Of a stretch of 64,000 nucleotides of DNA, positions 23,346-36,176 are shown piece by piece (the stretch's first letter is position 1; each line of letters starts with the position of its first letter). The notes under the pieces were generated by a model. The model was given only the letters and a program-made list of their open reading frames with translations, ran no database searches and was not told the DNA's origin. The position numbers and the translations under genes were made by a program. The stretch is from Dillenia suffruticosa (Eukaryota; Streptophyta; Magnoliopsida; Dilleniales; Dilleniaceae): contig JAVTVX010000013.1 of the NCBI GenBank assembly GCA_033439265.1, forward strand, positions 24,944,000 through 25,007,999, written 5' to 3'.

Positions 23346-24335
23346 TTCTAACCCTTCAACCTAACCTAGTGTCATAGTCCTATCATAATTTCCCTTTTTA
23401 TTTTTTATAATTTCAATTTATTCAATATTTTGCAAGAAAAAAAATGGGTTAATGAGCATGCAAAAAATCCTAAAATGGGAAGTTGGCAGATTTTTTTTCT
23501 TTTTTCTATGGTTGAAAAAATTCAACTAAAATTCAATAAAAATTGTTTAAAGTGATTAAAATTAATAGTAAGTCAACTCTAGAAATAAGAAAGTTTCTTG
23601 TGCTTAAGAATACATCACCTATTTGAAAAGTCTTATTGATTTTTTATTCTCTTTTTCTAAATTTCTTATTGCCACTTAAATTTTGAATTTTTCAAGAGAG
23701 TGATAGTTTACAATTTGTTTAACCGCTCTGTTGTATATTGAATATAAATTTTCATCGTATATTTTTTTTTCTTGATTTCATATAAGAAATTTAAATTTTT
23801 TTAATATTACAATGACATTAAGATCAAAATTAATTGAATAATTAAATATATTTCTGATTAAATAATAAAAATAGTAAATTATAAAAAGCGTAAAATATGA
23901 AGATAGTAAACAAGAATAATATTATATGGATTAACTGAGTAAAAAATTAAAAAAATTAATTTTATATGATGGTTCATGTCTATAAAAAAAATTAAATATG
24001 TTGAATAATATTGAATTCTTAAAAAAAAAAAAAACTTTAAAAATTAAATATAAAAATTTAAGATATTTTGAAATAAACTGCACATAAAATTCTATGGATC
24101 TGATCTCTTGCTCATTTAATATCTCTGATATTTAAATCACTACATAATTCAAAATTCTTTCTATCTAAATATAGGGAAGATATAGGGTAGGGGTATGAAC
24201 GTAAAAGTACAGTGGCAAAAAGCCAAATTATGTTGTTAAACAGATAATAAATTAAAATGAAAAAAAAGGGCAAGTCTAATAAACCAATGGCTTAGTTCAG
24301 TTTCTTTGGGTAGGTTTGATCACTGCTTCTTCTCA

Positions 24336-24375
<40 letters not shown>

Positions 24376-25396
24376 CGACTTTTAAAATCCTTTCTTACCT
24401 TTTCCATTTGCTTGATTTTGACGTGGATGTTAGGGTTTTCATCTTTTCTTTCTTCATTCCTCAAAGTCTGGGGTCTTCAATCTGTGGTGTTCACGAATTG
24501 GTAAGATTCAAAGGTTTCATTTCTTCAGCTGCACCAAATCGAAATTTCAGGTTTGATTCTTTTCACAATTTTTTTTTTTTTTGTTTTATTTGTCTTTTCT
24601 GTTTCAAATTGGGGTTTGGAGATTCGGTTCTTCAGATTTCGTCGTCGAATCCTAAAACTCGTAGGTCAAATTCTTGTTATATATTCTAAATGGTATATTT
24701 TCGTGAACTTTGGTTTGATTTGTTAGGATTTCTTTTCGGAAAGAATATGCGAAATTGGACTTTGTTTTGGTCAAATTTTTAATTTGGTTTTGGACAATGA
24801 ATATGAAATGATTGCTTTTTTTTTTTGTTTGGAATTGGAATGATTCGGATCTAAACCTCCAATTTATTGGATGCTGAAGTAGAGGATTCTTGTCCTTTAG
24901 TTTATTGGCATTAATTATAGGAGGTTGACAAATAATCTCAGCTGTTATTTCGTTTGCTGTAGCTTTTATTAACAATTATCCTCTACTATTTGTATTTGCC
25001 AATCGAAGAAAGCTTTACCTCTCACTTCTTTTTTTTTTTGTTGGAATTGATTGAATCTGAACACAATTGTAATTTCTTTTCTTAACTAAATGGTTGGTTC
25101 TGGGCATACACTCATTAGTTTAATTTCGTGACGTCGAGTTTAATGATTAGTGGAACATATAGATTTTATGGTTTTGTTGTTTAGGGTATATTCTTGTTTT
25201 AAGATCGAGGACATAGTAAATATAAATACCCTTTGCAATTTCGCAATTATTTTTAGTTACTCTACTATTGACGCCCAAGTGGGTATTGGTTTTATTGTTT
25301 TTCTTGCTTTTCTGAAGAGATTCAAAGTTAAATCATATTTCTAGATTCTTGGATTGCTGTTGTTTTAACAGGTCTCCATAGAGATTTGGATATAAA
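23346..25396. other. Promoter and leader region of the pseudokinase gene
   Basis: AT-rich DNA up to about 24300 has no visible gene. A (TC)n run at 24341-24369 probably marks the leader. A donor after AAATTTCAG (24549) and the acceptor TTTTAACAG ending at 25371 suggest a 5' UTR intron of about 0.8 kb, with 25 bases of leader left before the ATG. The intron is inferred, not proven. Confidence 0.5.
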
Positions 25397-27854
25397 ATGG
25401 GGTGCTTCACAGCCTTGAAGGGCAAAAAGAAAAAGTCTGAGCAGGGAAATTGCTTCAGCCGTGTAAACCCTCAAGAGCAGAAATCCGTTGCACTTCCGGA
25501 GCCACAGCCCCAAGGTCGCACGCTGCAATCGGCACCTCCGAGTTTTAGAAATAGAGGCAAGCCTGTTCAACCACTGAATAGAATTGCTAATTATAGAACC
25601 CGAGCTTTATCTGCTCCTTCGACCCTTAATGCAGCGGAACAGGATGCCCTTTCGTCGATTGATCTCGACGAACATGAACATGAAGAATCCACAAGTAGGT
25701 TTGCATCAGCGAAAGAGCACAAGTCGCCGAGTCCACAACCCCTTCCTCTTCCATCTCCTCAGAGTGGCACTACATTGAAGAATTTGGGAAGCTTTAAATC
25801 AGTAAATGCTAGCGGTCTTCTATATGCCTCTGGACCGCTGCCACTTCCTCCTTCTGGAACACTTCGTTACTTCTCATACGAAGAACTTGCATCTGCATGC
25901 CACAATTTCTCTTCAGACAGATGCATATCTGAAGGTCTTTCATCCATGATATATAGAGCTACTTTTGGAGATGATTCTGCAGGATCCAAAAAGCTTGAAG
26001 CCACTGTTACGCGCCTACTTCCATCTTCTCTGGTACTATACGTTTTCTGATACCCAGTTTATTCATTTGAATTTGTCAAAAATTTTTGCTTTTGCTGATC
26101 CTGTGGCATTTCATGCACCTTTCTCGTGATGCTTTGTAGTATATGGAAAAGGACGAAAAAAAGAGAAAAAAATCTGTTTGATGGTATATATCTATAGGGG
26201 AAGTCTTATTTTTATGTTTTCCTTACAAAATTTAGGATATGGTAATAATTATTGGACGTGAACCTTAAGTGGATTGAAATATAATTTTGCCTTGCTTTTG
26301 TGCTTGCTAGGGTTTAAAGGAATTCATAAATGAGGTTAACACTCTTGCATCATTGCAACACCCGTACCTCTGTAAGTTGCTTGGATTCCATGCACGTGAA
26401 GGGTCAGAGCAGAGACTGTTGGTTTATGAAAGGCTCTTTCATGGAAGCTTAGACCGGCTTCTATATGGGAGATCGGAAGGTCCACCCCTTGATTGGAATT
26501 CCAGAATGAAAGTAGCTTTATGTGCTGCGCAAGGTCTTACCTTCTTGCATGAAGAAGGGCCGTTTCAGGTAACCAGTTACTCTATATGCATTATTCGATC
26601 ATATTTTGAGGTCAAATGTCAGAAATGATCAACAAATTGAAATATATCGATCAGTTTTTGCCTTCCGGGGTTTTAATTTTGAGGGTTATCATGACATTTC
26701 AGATGGTGTTTTTTGGTCATTGTGTTACTTTGCTGATGTGCATTTCCTTTGTTTACAGGCAATGTACAATGAATTTTCAACTGCTAATATTCAGATTGAT
26801 AAAGACTTCAGTGCAAAACTTTCAGGATATGGTTGTGTTGGCCATGTTTCAGAGACAGAAATCTCCAATAGCTCCATTGTAAGTGCTCTGAACTAATGAA
26901 AATAAAAGCAATTTTAGGTCCGATTGATAATTCTTGCCATATATCTGCCGCTGTGATAGGTCTGCATTTAGGACAATCGAAATTTAATTACGCGTTGGAA
27001 ACTGATGAAATTCAGTCAAAAGTCCACATGATTCCCTCCCCATTTCTATCTTTTGAAAATTCCTGGTGATGACTTGGATTGTTGCTCGACAATGTGGATT
27101 TGGCCTACATGGCACCTTTTAATTTGAAATCTTCAGCATGATGTATGTTTTCTTTTTCAAGCATACCCAGACATAATCCATGCATGAAATGTTCTTCTCT
27201 AGCACCTCGAGTCCTTGCTAATGGATCTGCATTAATCAGGCTCTTGCAAATCTTTCGGTTGAGACACTAGAGCGGGGATTACTCACTCCCAAGAGCAATG
27301 TGTGGAGTTTCGGAATTGTTCTGCTTGAACTACTCACTGGTCGGAAGAATTTTGACAGTCGTCATCCTAAAGAAGAATGGAATTTAGTTAAGTGGAGTCG
27401 TCCTTATCTAGCTGATGACTGTCGACTCTCACTGATCATGGATCCCCAGCTTAAAGGCCGCTTTCCTGTTAAGGCAGCCCGAACCGTGGCTGACATAGCT
27501 CAACGATGTCTGCAAAAGGATCCATCAGGGAGACCCACAATGGGAACTATTGTGGAGCATCTCAAAGTGATTCAGGACATGAAACACTCGTGCCGTTTTC
27601 CTCTGCAGGAGCCGGCTTCTGTTACAGGGAAACAGATTTTAAGGTCTCCAAGTCTTAATGGAATTGTTATGCCAGCACCCAGATTGAGTGTCTCCCAATC
27701 TTCACCATCACAAGCACGAGCATCTATTTCTCCAACTAGGCCTCCTGTATCACGAGCTTGCTCCTCCACGTTTTCTTTGGAAGAAATTAATCGGCGTGAA
27801 AACGGGAAGTCAACTACATCAATCGTTAGAGGGGACGGTGTTGAAGGGTTTTAA
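25397..27854 (+). CDS. Receptor-like cytoplasmic kinase homologue, predicted pseudokinase
   Basis: Four exons, 25397-26032, 26311-26568, 26759-26878 and 27240-27854, join in phase 0 to 542 codons. The N-terminus MGCF suits N-myristoylation and palmitoylation, hence plasma-membrane attachment. Residues 20-155 are Pro/Ser-rich and probably disordered. A kinase fold follows from FSYEELASACHNF (159-171), as in RLCK-VII proteins. Catalytic signatures are gone: the glycine loop is EGLSSMIY, the beta-3 Lys position is Thr205, the HRD region reads YNEF with Glu303 for Asp and Ser305 for Lys, DFG reads GYG (321-323), and APE reads ETL. Fold residues such as NVWSFGIVLLELLTGR remain, and the frame is clean, so this is a maintained pseudokinase rather than a decaying gene. 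A role as scaffold in receptor signalling is inference. The C-terminal tail is Ser/Pro-rich and ends VEGF. It converges on the VAL gene. Confidence 0.92.
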
Positions 27855-29279
27855 GTGCCAATAATTTGCATTTTTTTATTTTTTTATTTTTTTTTTCTGT
27901 TTTTGTGATTTGACGTGATATATATAGGTTGATAAAAGATGTGGTTCTTCCACCTTTCAGTCCCTCCAAATGATGATGTGGAGGAGATTCTATTTTTGTA
28001 GATAAAAAGAGCAAAAAAAAAAAAAAAATGGAACGAGTGTATCCAGTTTTGGCTTATTAATTGCTTTAATTCAGAAGCCCACGAATGAGTATTTCATCTT
28101 CACCCTGTCCAGTCCGAAGTTTGGAAATGATCACAAGTGAAAACCATGCCACTGCAACCCCAACTTGCGTCATACAGAAATGAAATACTTGGTCTAATTC
28201 TTAGATGTTTAAGTGCATTCAATTAGCCAATAATATCTATAAGAACATTGGCACCTGCAACATTTGAAAAAAAAAAAGCTAAAAGTTCTAAAAATGTCGT
28301 TTGACTTTTCGCCCCTTCCATGCTGAGCATGCTGTACTTTATTGCCTGATAAGAACCTTTTGGCTTGGCCTCTGAGTACGTGATATTAAACGTCATCCAA
28401 ATCAAGGAGCAAAGCCCCAGGAACTTTTGCTAAAATAATGGAGCAAGCACCCGCTACAATTTCTCCCGGGCTGATGCAGCTACCTTCAGGTGATGACGAG
28501 CCCATTGATTCCCCTACCATTGACTAGTTTCCAATCTCAGCCATGGCGCACACAAGCTTTGAAAAACTGGGCAACGCCAAGCTTCTATTGGTATAATTTC
28601 CTATCCCAACCATGGTGCATCTAACCTTGGAAATGCTGTGGCAAAGCTGGTGGTGAGGGCATGGAAGGGTAGTAAAGAGAACAGCTCCCGCACTGCACTT
28701 TTCTTTTTCCGTCGCCAAGTGGAAGGGGCAAAAGAAAGATGAAATGCCATCAGTTTTATAAATCCCCACTTGTTGCCCGAGGATTTGAGACATAACTACG
28801 TTGTTAAGTAAACCTTTCACCATATGCATTCTTGTGGACGCTCATCTAAGGGCGGGTAAATTAAGCAAAAGAAAAGAATCAAAACTGAAAGTAAAATCAA
28901 AGAAAGCTATTCATTATATTAAAAAAAAAAGTTCCACTTTATTGACTCTGTAAAGCAAACCAAAACAACAGGCTAGGAAGCAAATTCTCCAAGTCCAAAC
29001 CAAATTTTAATGTTTCTAGTTAACTCGGGGAAAAAAAAGTCTTAGATTCCTTCTACTCACTCCAAAAGGCAAAATCTTTTACTATCCTCTATAAACCAAA
29101 CATCAGATGAGTATTGTATGGTATATGAGGAGAAGATTATTTCTGGCACCTGCAAATGAAGGTTCACATATCTGGGATGCTGGAAAGAAATGGTTGCAAG
29201 TGCCGGCCACCTCAAGAGCAACTCAACCCCCTTGCAAACCAAGACCCCAGTGTTGCAAAATTGAAAAAGGACAAAACTT
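27855..29279. other. Convergent spacer with 3' UTRs and a 69-base imperfect duplication
   Basis: The left part is the pseudokinase 3' UTR and the right part the VAL 3' UTR. Near 28526-28584 and 28595-28650 two diverged copies of a segment containing CCATGG(C/T)GCA follow one another, with a period of about 69 bases. The open frame across them carries no known domain. Confidence 0.5.
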
Positions 29280-32200
29280 TCAAGGATCACTCTGATGAGG
29301 CTCTGGCTCTTGCTCCGGCTCAAGGTGGCCCTCATCCTCCCCATTCTCATGCTCATGAACTGCGGAACCAAGACAGCGGCCATCATTAAGTTTCCCGTCA
29401 TTCTCGCCAGCATTTTGCTGCAGGGCATGGGAGCCTGAACTTGTTTGTTGCTCAAATACCAAGCTTGTAAGACCATTCTGTTTCAAATAAGACTCCAAGG
29501 GAAAGCTTGCCTCTTGAAGAAGACTCATCATACTAACATGAGGCAAACCTGCTTCAGATTCTTCTTCCCGCTCTGGATCACAATTCAAGTCTATCTGTAC
29601 CTTGCTGCCATCAACCAACTTGCTTGACATGTTTCTGTGTTGTTCACCACATGATTCAGTTGTAAATTTCACTTCATTCTCTGATGGATCAAGAGGCAGC
29701 AATACATGTCTAGAGGTACTCTCTACCTCTGAATCATCTTTAGGAATCCATGGCTGCTGATTTCTCTGAGCTATCTCTGCTTCACGCTCTGATTGGCGCT
29801 TTTTCTTGCGCATCATTAATGTTTTAAAACGGCGTTTAACAGTCATGCAAACATTACATGTACAAGTGGGCTTGTGCTTGCCCTTCCCACTAGGGGGTTG
29901 GATGCACACAATGCATTGGCAACCATCACGATGTCTGGGGTGTTTGGTGGTGGTGGCAACAGATGTACCACCTGGTTCACTTGCGCCGTCTCCAAGGACT
30001 GCAGCATTGGCCAAAGCATCTAATCCAGAAGGTTCATGCTCTGGTGTAAGCCCGCCGCTTGCTGCAAGTTTCCTTCTCTTAAAATCTGGGCAAAATGAAA
30101 GAGGATACACTGTCATGTCTCAACCTTGAAGTTTAAGTTAGAATACAAGCTGCGCAAATATCAGCAAAAGATGGCCAGAATATCATCTTTCAATCATAAG
30201 GTAATTGTGGTTATGCCAATCATCTCAAATAGAGTATGGCAACAAAGCAAACAGTATACCATTAGTTAGTCTCAGAAGATGTTCAATTTCCGTTGCGCTC
30301 AAGTCCTCTGGTGCAGAACATGAAGACCTGAAGACAAGAAGGTCAATAGTGTGAAGATAGTTAAAATGTTTTTCTTTTGAAGTCAAAAGAATCCTTTTTA
30401 CCTGCTTGGATCCCAATTATTGTCAGCACAACTCCACTTAGGAGGAAGAAGAACATCAACGGGCAACCTCCGCCACTTTGAGCAATTGTCACACTGAGTC
30501 CATTGCTCTTGATCCCTGGAAAATCAAGCATGGTGAGTAGTAAATGATCCAGTATAGCCCACAAGGAAAAGCTTAATTTCAAGCACCAACAGTCATATAT
30601 GAGTCATTCAGCATGAGATAAATAGGGAGAACAAAAACAAGTCACGCTTTAATAGACAGGTGTAAATAGTTTAAAGCAATTTATACAAAAAAAAAAAGGT
30701 TTAAAGCAATCAGACAAGCACAAAGGACTACTCTGAACAAGAAGCTTAGAATACCATCTTTAACACTCAAGCATTTCATCATTGCTGGCATTGGTTTTAC
30801 TGTAGTTTTCCTCTTACAGTTAAAAACCTAGACTAACAACAACAGAAGTTTTCTTCTTTCCTCCAAGAAAAAAGAAAATAAAAAAAAAACTTTTTATTTT
30901 CGGTCTGTAACTATTTGTGTAATTCATCATGGTCTCCCGGAATTACATCTGAATTTTTTCCTTTCCCTTCTGAAAACGCCAAGAGAGCATTCCAGAATTC
31001 AAACCAGGAAATGAAAAGTGATTCAGTGATATAACAAAGGAAAGAGGAAAAAAATGGCATGATTGCATACTCATCAAATAACTCCAACCACGCCCCCCCA
31101 AAAAAAAGGGTAACTGTGAGTGAAGGATAAAGAAATGAAGGACATGGAAGGAAAATGCATGTCCCCGATGCTTCAAGAATCATCTCAAATATGGTTATTC
31201 TTTCACAACAAATAGGTTCTGCAGAATTGCTACTTTACATCAGTAAGTGAATTAAACAAGAACAGAAAAATGAAGAGCTTAAAGAGGACAGACGTTAGAA
31301 AAATCCTTACCCGGGGAAACGGATAGCAAAAATACTTCTCTTCCCAAAAACCGGAGGTTCCTGGAAGCAAACACCACAAAAATTTTCAATTACTTGAATA
31401 CTTACATATTCCAAATTGTCATCTTGAGAATGAGCTTGCCTAAGAAGGACATGGCAATAATTGAACAATTTACTTACTTCATACTCTTCAATTTCCTGGT
31501 CGTCAATTGTGACAATCTTCGGTTTGACACTTGGGGGCGGGCGAAGCAAATCTTGAGCCTCTTCCCATGTAAGCCTCAGTTCCAAAGCATCCTGGCTATC
31601 AATTAGCAACCGTTTGCTTTTGTTACCAATATTTCGACTTCTTTTCTTCTCTGGCCCCAGCATTGTCATCAGCAAGGGGCCTTCACCAGCCTTTCCTCCA
31701 AGCTTCTCAGTTTGATGCCAGTTAATCTCATCACTAGTTGAACTCAATGGCTGGGATAGCGCACTTAAGGGGGGATCTGCATTTCCCTTCAGTGTCTGTA
31801 GAAGGCGAGAGTAACCACTTATTATAGACAGATTCTCATAACACCCAAAAAGAAAAATTCAGTTGAGTACCACTAGAAATGGCAGAAATTTGGTTGTCCT
31901 GTTTAGTTGGTGATTTTTATAATTGACACATAACAGTATCCTCATTAAAACTGAGGATTGTTACCTGCATGGGAGTGTTTGATGCTTTCCGGAACCCCAT
32001 AACAAGCTGTCCTTCAGGATCTCTGCGGCTAAATGTTACTGCAGAAAAAAAAATACATATATGTCGAGACAATGATTTAAAAATCATAAAAAAAAAAAAA
32101 AAAAAAACACATATGATTAAAATACCATGAAATAAGAGCAGAAAGGTACTAGACATGAGGCAATCTCATGTTAAAGCAAGCAGCAAATCAATGACAAACT

Positions 32201-35200
32201 AAATTTAGGGACATTAGCAGAATTTATAGCATTTATTTGACTAGAAAGCGATAACCAAAATAATGACTTAGATATTAAATTTAATACATCTTATTAACTC
32301 CAAAGACTAGCACTACATGCCCAGAAAATCTATTTCTAGTTATGTGTTTAACAGGAATCAAATTTTTAATCAAGGGATTTTGCTCAAAATTCATAAGGGA
32401 TATTGACCCTTAATGGTGTTAAGGGTTAGAAATCCACTTTCCCACAGGGAAAACAGAATATGTCAATCACAAAAGTTGAAAGCAATTAGTGGAACTTGAA
32501 CAACCCTCAAGGAAAATGGAGTTAAACTGGGGCACAGATGCCTGATAACCAGATAACTGTAAACAATCACATAGACAGCAGCAGACATAAAACTGCAAGA
32601 AAAGGTTTTTTTTAGATGAAATATGGCATGACCCTAAAAAGATAGGAATTACACATTAATAGTCTGACCGAGGGAGACATGAATATACCAGTGTCTCCAG
32701 CTTGTAACTGCATTGACTGTATGCATGGGGTCACACCCTCTAAAACATACATCCTGCTGTTATTATTAGGCCAAAATCTGAACTGGAAAGCCCATTCTTT
32801 TCCCTTCACATCTTGAATCTTAAGGGGAAGACCCTCAGGCTGGTTGATGGCCGGAAAATAAGCCTGCATAGTGATTAGGTTTTTAACAAACATAAACAGT
32901 GATTGGACACAAAGGAAGAATACCAAAAAAATGCACTAGTACAACTACTGTCGGTCCATTATCTGCAACAGAATAAGGTTTAGCTTTACATGATGAACAA
33001 TATCAGGGGGGGAAAAACCTTACTTCAGCACATGCTTTTGGGAGGACCAAACGACCTATTCGTCCAGCATCACTAGCACTCAGCACCTTTTCGAACAATG
33101 GAACAATTGTAGAGTTTGAACTTTGAGAGAGACAAAAAAAGCAATAGTTAAGGAAATCAGTGCACAGGCCAGTTTGAAAGGATAAAAATCATCAACAGCA
33201 CTAGGTGAAGAAATTGACATATTAAATAATAGAAGCCAAAACGATCATGGATACTCTCCAGAAATTTGTTGTAACTCCTGGTCTGTTATCCTGGGCCAAT
33301 AACGAGGAAGCAGTTGATTCCGACCCCGTCCCTCAGCAGGTGGCCTTGCTACACGTATCTGCGGAACCATGGCTGCATTTGACTCCAAACCCGTGGCAAG
33401 AACAGATTTTGGGGGCTTGGGTAAGAGATGGCGAGACCTACTTCCTTGTTGGAAGGGAGAAGAGGTCTTGCTCAGTTCCTTTTCAACGGCAGTTACACCA
33501 GGAAACAGAATTGGGTTGCCTGAAGGTATACCCAGGGTAATACTCAAGCTGGTTTGTGGCACTGTCTCATAGATGGCCTCAACTCCACCGCCTAATTTAC
33601 AAGCTTCCATTTTTGCAGTTTGAGATGATTGAGGGGATGCATAATTTGCATTTGGCAAACAAGCCCTTGCAATTTCTCCAGGCGGAGGCAAAATTTCCTC
33701 GTGTTTCATTTTTCCAAAAAGCCCATTTGTGCCATCGTTACATGACTGGAGCAAGTTTTTTAACCCCATGCCTTCTGATCTTCTGTCCAACTGCATGAGC
33801 ATCCTTTTGTCAGCACTGCCAACATCTATCTCAATGTCAACAGAGGTTGAACCCAGTTCACCAACATTATCTGTTGCTGGCTTTCCAATAAGCTTTTCTT
33901 CTCTTTTCATCTGCTTAAAAGTATTGCATAAGAACCAGACTTACTTCCTTAAGCACAAAAACTAAACCCCTCCCCCAAAATAGAATTCCACCCCCAAGTA
34001 CTTTAAAGTTCAAAACACTAAAGTACTTTCAAAATCAATCTTTGATGCTTGAAAATACTCCCTTGCTTTTAGAGTAAAATGACTATTTTCAAGGATCCAG
34101 ATAAGGCAAGAGCCAAAAAGATAGAAGCAAATAAGTGATGACTAGTCAGAAAATTGCTAGCAGGGTTTAAAACCCATTAATTGCACCAAAACTTGTGGAG
34201 AAGCCTCTCTTAAGCTCATTTAAGTGTGTAAGCTGCAAGTTTCATTTCTAACTATAAGCAAAGGTTGTAAAACATATAATAGTGTTGAAAATATAGACCA
34301 TAAATTCTAAAATGGTAATTCAATTCAGCCTTATCAAAACAAAAGGCAGATCCTAGTAAGAAGCACTTACAGCATTCAGTCTCAACCTTTTTGCGCAGCT
34401 AGTGCAGCTAACGCCGCCACCATCTTCAAGTAACTCAAATGCTGAGGAGGAAACAATGCATCCACAATGGAGACGCTACAAATAACAGATTGATTTCACT
34501 TTAAAGCAAAACCCCTTAATAAATAACTTTGTGATTAAAAAATACAACTTCATAGATTCTTGCTCACCTTGCCGCAAGAAATGCAATTCCTCCAGCCAGA
34601 TTGATTTGTGTGGAACATTTCACAAAAAACAAATTGCTCAAAAGCAGTCCTGCGGTCAATCAAATTGTGGAGAAGTGCATGAAAGTGTTATATGGTCAAT
34701 AAAGGACTAGAGGTCAATCTCACAATATAGTCCCCTAGTGAATGAAGTGAATCATCGAGTGCCCAAAACACACCACTATCTTAGCCACGGTAGGGTCAAC
34801 ATAATGAGATATGCCCAAATCAAACAGTAGGAGCAAGCTTATTTTTCGCATTATTAGGGTAGATAAGTCTGCTTAGGGAACTTCATGTTCTCTGGCTAAG
34901 TTATGCAACCTACATTTTCATGCATAGTGGTCTTTTTGTAGTAAAGAACACAACAACCATACGAAAACAAAAACACAAATGACTACGTGAAGTTTTTCTC
35001 TTAAGGTGCTCATCTGGCATATTTGTTATCTATTATTGCAATTAGTAAGGGAACACAAAGCTTGCAGACAATTTGAAGCTCCATGACATTTTTTTCTGAC
35101 GATTATATCCATATCATCGCACAAATTATCAAGAGACTTCCTACCTGGGAAATAGAATTGGTATCGCATTTGGATAACTTCAACAAAACCATCTCTCTAG

Positions 35201-36020
35201 ATCTCTCTCTCTCTCTAAACATACAAATCGTCCTCACTCATCTATTCCTCGAACATCTTAAGTCTTAACCTAACTTTTTTAATTTCATCTTGTCTCTATA
35301 TCTATTTCTTTTTGCTTCCAAATCATTTCACTCACTTATCTTATGACAATAACTTCCAATATCCCAAGTCTTGAAATAACTTTTAAATTCATTTCTTATG
35401 GTCTCCGCCACTTTTTTTTTCCCAAAATTATTTCAAAATTTTGAATACTTGGATATAGTATGCATGAACTCGGGTCTAATATGATACGAGCTATTTAATC
35501 CAACTTCAATACATGATCTTACCATGACAAAATTCTTCCAATTCCAAGTTTTAGGCCATTTACCATTGAAAAAGAAAAGCAAATTATGTGTGTGTAATTT
35601 TTTTTTTTTATAAAAAAAAGTAAAAATTGAAAATGGTAAGAAATAGTCCTATTCAGACAACCTTTGCAAGGATCAAAAAAATTAAATGGGAAATCTGATA
35701 CCGAGTACTTCAGTGGTGTTGATTCATATGATCCATCCCCCATCCCCTGAATATCATACCTCCCCCCCCACCCAGCTCCCCCAAAAAAATGGAATTTATT
35801 GGCGTTAAAAATTTTGATCATCAGTGAATTTGAGAAATTAATTAATTACCAAAAAATCGCATTGATGAAAAACACAAATATGCCAAGAGAGGAAAAAAAA
35901 AATCAAGCCGTCAGATGCAGTGCAGAACAAAAAACCACATGCACGGAAAGAGCGGAACAAAACAAAAAAATACACAAAATCTAGTAGAACACCAAATTTC
36001 GGAAAAATTAATAAGATTAC

Positions 36021-36060
<40 letters not shown>

Positions 36061-36176
36061 TACCCGCAATTATCGCAGAGAGTGGCAAATTCTCCAGGTC
36101 GTACAGCCCAACCTTTTCTCCACTGGATCGACGACGTCGTTTTGCACAAACAGTTCATGCATTTATTTGACCCCAT
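29280..36176 (-). CDS. VAL1/VAL2: B3-domain transcription repressor of the VAL1/VAL2 (HSI2/HSL1) type
   Basis: Twelve minus-strand exons give 885 residues: 36176-36064, 34649-34568, 34475-34371, 33910-33255, 33120-33024, 32863-32689, 32038-31965, 31795-31478, 31360-31311, 30515-30402, 30327-30260 and 30085-29280. All phases agree. Order of domains: a PHD-like Cys/His zinc domain (about 6-95, with [19 protein letters not shown] and GKRLHCGCI); a long linker; the B3 domain (about 323-430, with [20 protein letters not shown] and [17 protein letters not shown]); a CW zinc finger (about 557-600, with [15 protein letters not shown]); a conserved Cys-rich basic block (about 664-725, [15 protein letters not shown]); and an EAR-type DLNCDP at 783-788. 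These nuclear proteins bind RY elements, recruit Polycomb and deacetylase partners, and silence seed-maturation genes and FLC. Which of VAL1 or VAL2 is the closer relative is not settled by eye. Confidence 0.93.
30669..30710 (+). mobile_element. Tiny poly(A) insertion with 12-bp target duplication in a VAL intron
   Basis: GTTTAAAGCAAT occurs at 30669-30680 and 30699-30710, separated by TTATAC, eleven A residues and G. It lies in the intron between VAL exons 9 and 10. The end ATAC before the A run is like that of the SINE at 53236-53368. Confidence 0.5.
36024..36058 (-). repeat. A35/T35 homopolymer at the first VAL splice donor
   Basis: On the gene's strand the first intron begins GTAAG followed at once by 35 T residues. 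The tract lies within the first intron and touches the donor consensus. Confidence 0.9.

Noticed and set aside
33247..33572. Plus-strand open frames across VAL exon 4
   Set aside because: They are antisense readings of a confidently assigned coding exon.
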